A program made the translations under genes and the position numbers. The notes under the pieces were generated by a model, which ran no database searches, was not told where the DNA came from, and saw only the letters and a program-made list of their open reading frames with translations. This document shows, in pieces, positions 33,128 to 37,797 of a stretch of 37,797 nt of DNA (its first letter is position 1; the number at the start of each line of letters is the position of its first letter). Origin of the DNA: Clostridia bacterium (GTDB taxonomy: Bacteria > Bacillota > Clostridia > Lachnospirales > CAG-274). The DNA is taken from the NCBI GenBank assembly GCA_030524425.1, contig JAUNGN010000023.1:1-37797 (forward strand), given 5' to 3'.

Positions 33128-34187
33128 CCTTATCTCCTCTCATTACAACAAGACTTGTAATTATACCTGTAATAAATCCGCCGATATGCCCCCAGTTATC
33201 TACATTATCCATTAAAAATCCGCTGAATATGCCCACAACGGCAAATATTATCATTAAATAATTATCAAATCCCTCCATAGAGCAGTTTTTGACTCTTGTA
33301 TAAGTCAATATACCGGCCATAAGTCCAAATATAGCTCCAGAAGCACCTACAGCCGGGCCGCCATTACAAATCATACTCAAAACACCTGCACCTATTCCCG
33401 ACACAAAGTATATAATAATCATACTTTTCTTACCGTAATACCTTTCTATTCTACTGCCAAATATATACAATGACAATGCGTTGCCCAAATAATGATTCAG
33501 ACTGCCATGTATAAACATATATGTAATCAGCCTGTACCATTGCCCTGAAATAATGCTGTTTCTTTCAACCGCACAGCTATTTATAATAAAATTGCCATTC
33601 AAATTTAAATCCGCAAAAAATGAAAAAAGCTCAATAGCACCATTGATAAATATAAGAGCAAGAGTAAGTGCTATATTACTGCTCCTTATTTGCTTTTGTC
33701 TTTTTTCAATGCTTTTTTGCTGCAAGGTATTTAAATCCTGTGAAACCGTATATCCTCCGTTATGAAAGGATTCTTTAATAAGCCTGTCAATCTCTAAAAT
33801 CTTATCAGGCTGTTCACCGTTTACAATAAGCTTATTTTGGGTTATATCCACAGTCCATCTTACATCAATAATACTTTCCTGATAATCTTCAATGTTGTTT
33901 GTTGTAAACTTAATCAGCTCATCCTGCGGATTACAGCTTACAAAAACACCTATGACAATAACCTTTTTAAGCTGACTAAAAAAACTTAACACATCTTTGT
34001 AGAATCCTTTGTAATCATATTTTAAGTCAGCATTTATTATTACCACACCATAAGCAATAGTACCTGCCTGCTTAATCAAGCCTAAATGCTCCGTATTTTC
34101 TCCTATATTTTTACTGCTGTAAAAATTTGCTATAGGTCTGTATTCTGACTCCAATAATTTTTCCGTAAAGTTTTTTATAAAAGACAT
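33114..34187 (-). CDS. Rhomboid intramembrane serine protease
   Basis: A 357-residue rhomboid protease. A cytosolic N-terminal domain of about 165 residues, with beta-alpha character, precedes six helices. Hallmarks are WYRLITYMFIHGSLNHYLGN at 217-236, the catalytic serine in GASGAIFG (Ser283) and the partner histidine in NWGHIGGF (His334). It cleaves membrane-spanning substrates within the bilayer. A GAGAGG/AAAGG region precedes the ATG. A BofA gene sits 16 nt upstream and a UDG-like gene overlaps its end by 14 bases. Confidence 0.93.
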   Translation of the reverse strand: MSFIKNFTEKLLESEYRPIANFYSSKNIGENTEHLGLIKQAGTIAYGVVIINADLKYDYKGFYKDVLSFFSQLKKVIVIGVFVSCNPQDELIKFTTNNIEDYQESIIDVRWTVDITQNKLIVNGEQPDKILEIDRLIKESFHNGGYTVSQDLNTLQQKSIEKRQKQIRSSNIALTLALIFINGAIELFSFFADLNLNGNFIINSCAVERNSIISGQWYRLITYMFIHGSLNHYLGNALSLYIFGSRIERYYGKKSMIIIYFVSGIGAGVLSMICNGGPAVGASGAIFGLMAGILTYTRVKNCSMEGFDNYLMIIFAVVGIFSGFLMDNVDNWGHIGGFITGIITSLVVMRGDKDESV

Positions 34188-34203
34188 CCTTTGTCTATCC
34201 TCT

Positions 34204-34473
34204 CTAAAAAATATATAGCAATAAATACATCAAACCTATTCCGGGCATACCCAGCAGCGCAGAAATTCCAACTGTAACAGCATTTATTCCCACACATAAA
34301 TTAAATTTAAATAAAATACAGTTCAGTATAAGTATAAATGATGAACCCATTACCCCCTGCATACATAGTCTGCTGAATCTCTCTGACATATTAATTGTAA
34401 ATAAGCATATCACAAACAATGAAACTGCATATATTGCCCAACTAAATAACTGTGCTGATATAACCTGACTCAT
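34204..34473 (-). CDS. BofA-family protein
   Basis: An 89-residue, three- to four-helix protein of the BofA family. The ending AVTVGISALLGMPGIGLMYLLLYIF matches the family's GxNxVTxxxxGxLGxPGxxLLYLL. In Bacillus BofA inhibits the SpoIVFB intramembrane protease which matures sigma-K, in the mother cell during spore formation. Its presence supports a spore-former, though BofA relatives are also seen more widely. GAGGTGAGG lies before the chosen ATG; a GTG three codons earlier overlaps this site. In Bacillus it is next to recR; here it is upstream of a rhomboid. Confidence 0.85.
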   Translation of the reverse strand: MSQVISAQLFSWAIYAVSLFVICLFTINMSERFSRLCMQGVMGSSFILILNCILFKFNLCVGINAVTVGISALLGMPGIGLMYLLLYIF

Positions 34474-34523
34474 AAACCTCACCTCAGTAAAGTATATTTC
34501 TTAAGTCAGGCTATTATTCACAG

Positions 34524-36416
34524 TTATATTCTAATATCTATTCTCCTATCAATCAAAACAATATGTTTTTTTAATGTAAACTTTTCAACAAGCATAATAC
34601 CTAATTGATAAATGCCCTTTTCAAACATATTAGTATCAATATTCGCACTGAAGCCTGAAAGATTTACTTTCTTTCCCGTCTTAAGCGAAATATCCGGTCT
34701 TATTTCAATATTGGCCTCAACAGGTATGGCTACATCACTTCTTGTCATTACCACAACAAAAGGAGCAGTAAACCTTCCTTCTATATACGCCCAGCCTCCG
34801 ATATTAACTACATCTCCGTCATACATATACTCAATATTATAATGAATATTGTCAGAAAAAAATCTTTCCGGATTTACAATGGCTTTTGCAAATCTGCCCC
34901 TGTTAATACAGTCAATATCTTCAACAGAAAAATCAGCTCTGTGCTGAGTCAGATTTCTGTTATAAAATTTATCATTAAACACAAAGCTTCCGTGCCTGTT
35001 ATAAAGCTTTTCTCTTTCATTGTAAAGCCTTAAAAGCTTATCATTACTTTTTCTGTCATCACCTCTTGACAATGATTCATAATGATAAAGCTTAACGGAA
35101 TTAACAACAACATTATAATAACCTTCTTCCATCAAACCATAGCATAAATCAATATCATTATAGGCAACAGGCAGATCCTCACAAAATCCCTTAAACTTGT
35201 CCTTACTTATCATCATACATGCAGCAGTAACAGCAGAATAATTGTAAGCATATTTATTTCTGCCATAATATAAATCTCCACTGTCCTCAAAATCAATAAA
35301 GCAATGTACGGGACCATTTTTAATATTTATTACACCGCAATGCTGAATTTTATTGTCCTCAGGATATAAAAGCTTGCAGCCAACCGCCCCTGTCTGTGTT
35401 TCTGAAGCATAACTTAGCATTTTATCAAGCCAGTCCTCAGATATGACCTCTGTATCATCATTTAAAAACAGCAAATATTCTCCTTCTGCATTCCTTGTAC
35501 CAATATTGCATATTTTAGAAAAATTAAAATCCATTTTTTCATAAATGTACTTATCAGTAATATCCCTTACTTTATTTTTAATATTCTCATCACTGCCATT
35601 GTCAACAACGATTATCTCATAATTTTTATAATTACTTTTATTCCTTATACTGTCAATACATCTTTTAAGTACATTATAATTATCCTTTGAAGGAATAATA
35701 ATACTTACCCTGTCATTGCACCTATTAATTGATATATTATTTACTTCCCTGTCAGTTTTTTTGTAATGTACCAATACTCTTTCAACATTGACAGCACTTA
35801 TATTTTTATGGGATAACTCAATTAACATTCCATAGTAATCCTTAAATTCCGTAATAATTCTTCTTTTTATTAAAGCGAAACCAATATAATTAAAGCTCCT
35901 CAGTGTATGGGGTGACCAGCCGGGTTTAAAAAAGGGATTTTTTCTTACACCATTTTCAATAATATCTTCATCACAGTAAATAATATCATAATCATTATAA
36001 ATAAGCTGACGCATCATATAATAAAGGGCAGTATCCCTTAATATCATATTGCCATCAGCAAAAGCAACATATTCACCCCTTGCAATAGCAAGTCCGAGCT
36101 TAAATGCAGAATTTTTGTCACAGCCATATTCCACTGCTACTGCACCGGCTTCACACTCAATATCTCTGCTGCTTATAACAATTATTTCAAAATTATTGTA
36201 ATTGGTCTGATTTTTAATTGAATTTAAGGTTTCTGTTATGTCACCGTCAGCAAATAAAATTATTGATATCGACGGCTTTATTTCAAGGCAGGGCAAATCA
36301 ACAGAGTTTCTGTCCTCTTTCTTTACATAATAACAATACGTATTCTTTTTATTTTTAAGTTTTCTTTTTGCCAGAAATAAAGCAGTCCCAAAACCATACT
36401 TTTTTATAATTCCCAT
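34524..36416 (-). CDS. Two-domain family 2 glycosyltransferase
   Basis: A 630-residue cytosolic glycosyltransferase with two GT2 folds. The first (about 48-220) is degenerate: SISIILFADGDITETLNSIKNQ, with ADGN instead of a clean DxD. The second (about 235-470) is complete: VSIIIPSKDNYNVLKRCIDSI, VVDNGSDE, LLFLNDDTEVI and the ND.DLCYGL region with the HYES motif. The last 130 residues are beta-rich, perhaps carbohydrate-binding. It resembles rhamnan or wall polysaccharide GTs of Firmicutes. The upstream ATG has no ribosome site, while AAGGA, 8 nt before the ATG at 36416, does. First gene of the minus operon. Confidence 0.85.
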   Translation of the reverse strand: MGIIKKYGFGTALFLAKRKLKNKKNTYCYYVKKEDRNSVDLPCLEIKPSISIILFADGDITETLNSIKNQTNYNNFEIIVISSRDIECEAGAVAVEYGCDKNSAFKLGLAIARGEYVAFADGNMILRDTALYYMMRQLIYNDYDIIYCDEDIIENGVRKNPFFKPGWSPHTLRSFNYIGFALIKRRIITEFKDYYGMLIELSHKNISAVNVERVLVHYKKTDREVNNISINRCNDRVSIIIPSKDNYNVLKRCIDSIRNKSNYKNYEIIVVDNGSDENIKNKVRDITDKYIYEKMDFNFSKICNIGTRNAEGEYLLFLNDDTEVISEDWLDKMLSYASETQTGAVGCKLLYPEDNKIQHCGVINIKNGPVHCFIDFEDSGDLYYGRNKYAYNYSAVTAACMMISKDKFKGFCEDLPVAYNDIDLCYGLMEEGYYNVVVNSVKLYHYESLSRGDDRKSNDKLLRLYNEREKLYNRHGSFVFNDKFYNRNLTQHRADFSVEDIDCINRGRFAKAIVNPERFFSDNIHYNIEYMYDGDVVNIGGWAYIEGRFTAPFVVVMTRSDVAIPVEANIEIRPDISLKTGKKVNLSGFSANIDTNMFEKGIYQLGIMLVEKFTLKKHIVLIDRRIDIRI

Positions 36417-36531
36417 AACATTCGTCCTTCTTATTTTATTGCTTTTTTTATTATACATTATTTTTGTTTCAAAATAAATAACTTTATACTTTTATTAAAA
36501 ATTTTGTAATTATTTTGTTAGATTAATTCAC

Positions 36532-36559
36532 TTGACTTTTTTTCAGAATAATATATAAT
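36532..36559 (+). promoter_or_regulatory. Candidate promoter upstream of tmRNA
   Basis: TTGACT-N16-TATAAT. It lies about 195 nt before mature tmRNA. The space between (36560-36753) has no gene; GGTGTGATA near 36591 and TATCACATC near 36720 could pair. No nearer promoter with a good -35 was found, so the tmRNA may be made as a longer precursor. Confidence 0.55.
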
Positions 36560-36753
36560 AAAGTGACAGATAATAAATATCGTATTAAATGGTGTGATAT
36601 GCAAATCGTGAAAGTTTTGCCATTATTACAAACAGTTCCTTTTATTATTAATTATTAATAGAAAAAACATCTGTTTGCACAACAGGCATAGCCAAATGTA
36701 TTTGAATTAATATAATATTTATCACATCTAATATACAATAAACATTATTTTAT

Positions 36754-37099
36754 GGGGATGCAATGGTTTCGACGGGGATTTTGAAATCCGGGATAGCCAT
36801 TGGAGGCGGGAGACTCCTTAAAAGCCCGACAATTTAAATAATAAAAGACAACGATAACGTTTGTTTAGCAGCCTAATGCTGCTCGCTGACCTTAGATATT
36901 CCACAGTCTAAGACTCAGTGCCGACCTTGTGGAGCACTTTCGTTACAAAGCTTTGAGTAATGAAAAGATTTTATGAAGCTACTGAAGACTATAGCCTGTC
37001 TACCGGCAGTAGTCTGAGGGAATGTTTATAGATAGACTGTAATGGGAGAAGTCCCTGACGACGGATTTTCGGACAGGGGTTCGATTCCCCTCATCTCCA
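36754..37099 (+). ncRNA. ssrA: Transfer-messenger RNA (tmRNA)
   Basis: The 5' end GGGGATGCAATGGTTTCGACGGG and the 3' end GGGGTTCGATTCCCCTCATCTCCA are those of one-piece tmRNA. The acceptor stem GGGGAUG/CAUCUCC is complete, with the G3-U wobble that specifies alanine. The T-arm has GGTTCGATTCC. The 3' CCA is not encoded (next bases CTA), so it must be added. The tag frame is AAA GAC AAC GAT AAC GTT TGT TTA GCA GCC TAA at 36844-36876, giving KDNDNVCLAA after the alanine, if the resume codon is AAA. The tag end CLAA has a cysteine in place of the common Ala or Val. The product frees stalled ribosomes and marks nascent chains for proteolysis. Confidence 0.95.
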
Positions 37100-37290
37100 C
37101 TATACGTATCATCAGTCGAACCCAGAGGCAACAATATACTTATTGTCTACGGGTATTATACTAAGTTGTCAAATATAGTGTACTTCTAATGAGTTCCAAA
37201 TTGACCCATATTTGAGTTTTAAGATTAAGGCTTACATTTTCTTAGCCAAAGTCTTAAAGCTTGATATGGCGGGTTTGGGGCTCGTTTTCT
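37100..37290. other. Post-ssrA junction region, no gene seen
   Basis: This stretch right after tmRNA has no open frame of note and no native tmRNA terminator that I can see. ACAATA/TATTGT makes a small stem, and TTTAAGA-GGCT/AGCC-TCTTAAA (37218-37258) makes a larger interrupted hairpin with an 11-nt loop. The 3' end of ssrA is a common integration site for prophages and islands, and phage-type coding debris follows, so this is a plausible attachment-site junction. The other end would lie outside the window. Confidence 0.45.
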
Positions 37291-37538
37291 TTATCTAATA
37301 TTTAAAGGTGTATCTCCGTAGCCTTTATCAATATAAACCTGCATTACCTTTCTTGCATCATTGTCATATCTAATTAAAGGCAAAATTTTAAAGGCAAAAT
37401 TTCTTTTGGTGTTTGAGAGTTTGTTATTTTACTTAATTCAACCAATAAATCAGATGTAGCTTTTGTGGTGTACATAAATGGTCTCTTACGTTTTGGTAAG
37501 AGCCACTCTACATCTAAATGCCTATATCTTCTAGAAAT
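37291..37538 (-). pseudogene. Frameshifted phage-type ORF with lost start
   Basis: On the minus strand a frame reads SRRYRHLDVEWLLPKRK, then SDLLVELSKITNSQTPKEILPL, and is then shifted by a 14-bp tandem duplication. Removing one copy restores an ending through IRYDNDARKVMQVYIDK to TAA at 37291-37293. The likely start, 7 nt after a GGAGGAG ribosome site, reads ATT (37538-37536) instead of ATG. It is probably a dead gene. I do not recognise the family. Confidence 0.6.
37375..37402. repeat. 14-bp tandem duplication
   Basis: TAAAGGCAAAATTT occurs twice in direct succession (37375-37388 and 37389-37402). It is not a multiple of three and breaks the minus-strand frame. Confidence 0.9.
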
Positions 37539-37541
37539 AAT

Positions 37542-37797
37542 CTACTCCTCCACTTCCACAAATTCGCCATTTACCAATTTATAATAGGTGTTAGCTTTAA
37601 TAACCTTACCATCGACCCTTGTTGCTTTTACATCAATAAGCTTATAATCTGCACTTCTTTCAGCAATTACTATAAAACAACCTAATGCGCCTTTTGCCTT
37701 TCCTGCGTATCCAGTAGCAATAGCAATACTATCTGCTCCCTCTACGGTCGCAGCTGAGCGGTCGCCTGTGTTGGTTGCAGCTGAGTAGTCGCCTGTG
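37542..37797 (-). CDS. C-terminal part of a phage-type TGD-repeat protein
   Basis: An open minus-strand frame enters from the right edge and ends at TAG 37544-37542, 84 codons in view. It reads TGDYSAATN, TGDRSAATV, then EGADSIAIATGYAGKAKGALGCFIVIAERS, and ends near YYKLVNGEFVEVEE. Chains of TGxxSAATN nonapeptide repeats followed by a KAKGALGC.IVL.ER. domain are common in proteins of Firmicutes phages; their function is unknown. The repeats are 27-bp DNA units. It precedes the dead ORF and is the clearest sign of phage origin. The upstream part is outside the window. Confidence 0.75.
   Translation of the reverse strand, partial: TGDYSAATNTGDRSAATVEGADSIAIATGYAGKAKGALGCFIVIAERSADYKLIDVKATRVDGKVIKANTYYKLVNGEFVEVEE
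37746..37797. repeat. 27-bp coding repeats
   Basis: Two units (37746-37772, 37773-37797 cut by the edge) differ at four positions, and each encodes nine residues of the TG-D-x-SAAT type. More copies likely extend past the edge. Confidence 0.75.

Noticed and set aside
37218..37258. Terminator of ssrA
   Set aside because: The stem is about 120 nt after tmRNA, is interrupted, and lacks a T-run, so it is more likely part of the inserted DNA.
1..37797. CRISPR array, tRNA genes, rRNA or insertion sequences
   Set aside because: No regularly spaced repeats, tRNA cloverleafs, rRNA sequence or transposase frames were found by eye; the only repeats of note are listed.

Overview
This is a low-GC window from a spore-forming Clostridia-type Firmicute (Bacillota). 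AGGAGG-type ribosome sites, sigma-A promoters of the TTGACA-N17-TATAAT type, a BofA homologue, Rex, RecU, YbaB and a clustered dnaX-ybaB-recR block all point the same way. No species can be named. Most of it is ordinary chromosome with dense, often overlapping operons; the last 700 bases look like the edge of a decayed prophage.

Layout. 1-5018 (minus strand): the start of an off-window gene, a half-length ArsB/SLC13-type permease, a YgiQ radical SAM enzyme, an unknown membrane protein, a NUDIX hydrolase and an RsmF/NOP-type RNA cytosine methyltransferase. 5054-6806: divergent promoters, then a 255-nt structured leader ending in a terminator-like hairpin ahead of a flavin reductase-like gene and a TPR membrane protein. 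6842-9371 (minus): the SstT serine/threonine symporter and a LysM-G5 membrane-anchored protein. 9505-16421 (plus): queG, recU, a degenerate GH26-like secreted protein, a DUF1189 protein, dnaX, ybaB, recR and thyX, mostly DNA and tRNA maintenance. 16488-19275 (minus): a complete TRAP transporter (dctM, dctQ, dctP). 19480-21347 (plus): an Orn/Lys/Arg decarboxylase-type PLP enzyme of the YaaO kind and a small membrane protein. 21391-27049 (minus): a surface polysaccharide operon (O-antigen ligase/polymerase-like protein, CapD-type dehydratase, initiating sugar transferase, epimerase) with a YaiI-family gene at its end. 27194-29866: divergent rex and a YdiF-like ABC-F gene. 29982-31707 (minus): fucO and a MutT-like NUDIX gene. 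31796-36416: a DUF4190-type gene facing a minus operon of glycosyltransferase, bofA, rhomboid protease, uracil-DNA glycosylase-like protein and DUF2752. 36754-37099: tmRNA. 37291-37797: minus-strand phage-type debris.

Points most worth a second look: (1) the leader RNA at about 5123-5377, which matches no riboswitch I recognise; (2) a perfect 15-bp inverted repeat that brackets the polysaccharide operon promoter at 27087-27152; (3) the split permease at the left edge, with the next gene's ribosome site locked in a 12-bp hairpin starting 4 nt after the stop codon; (4) an in-frame A AAA AAG slippery heptamer in dnaX that would give a 429-residue gamma-like product; (5) the phage remnant abutting ssrA, with a frameshifting 14-bp tandem duplication; (6) a uracil-DNA glycosylase homologue without any cysteine; (7) a BofA gene directly upstream of a rhomboid protease. 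I did not find a clear new defence or mobile system. All motif and base-pair statements were read by eye, and no database search was run.
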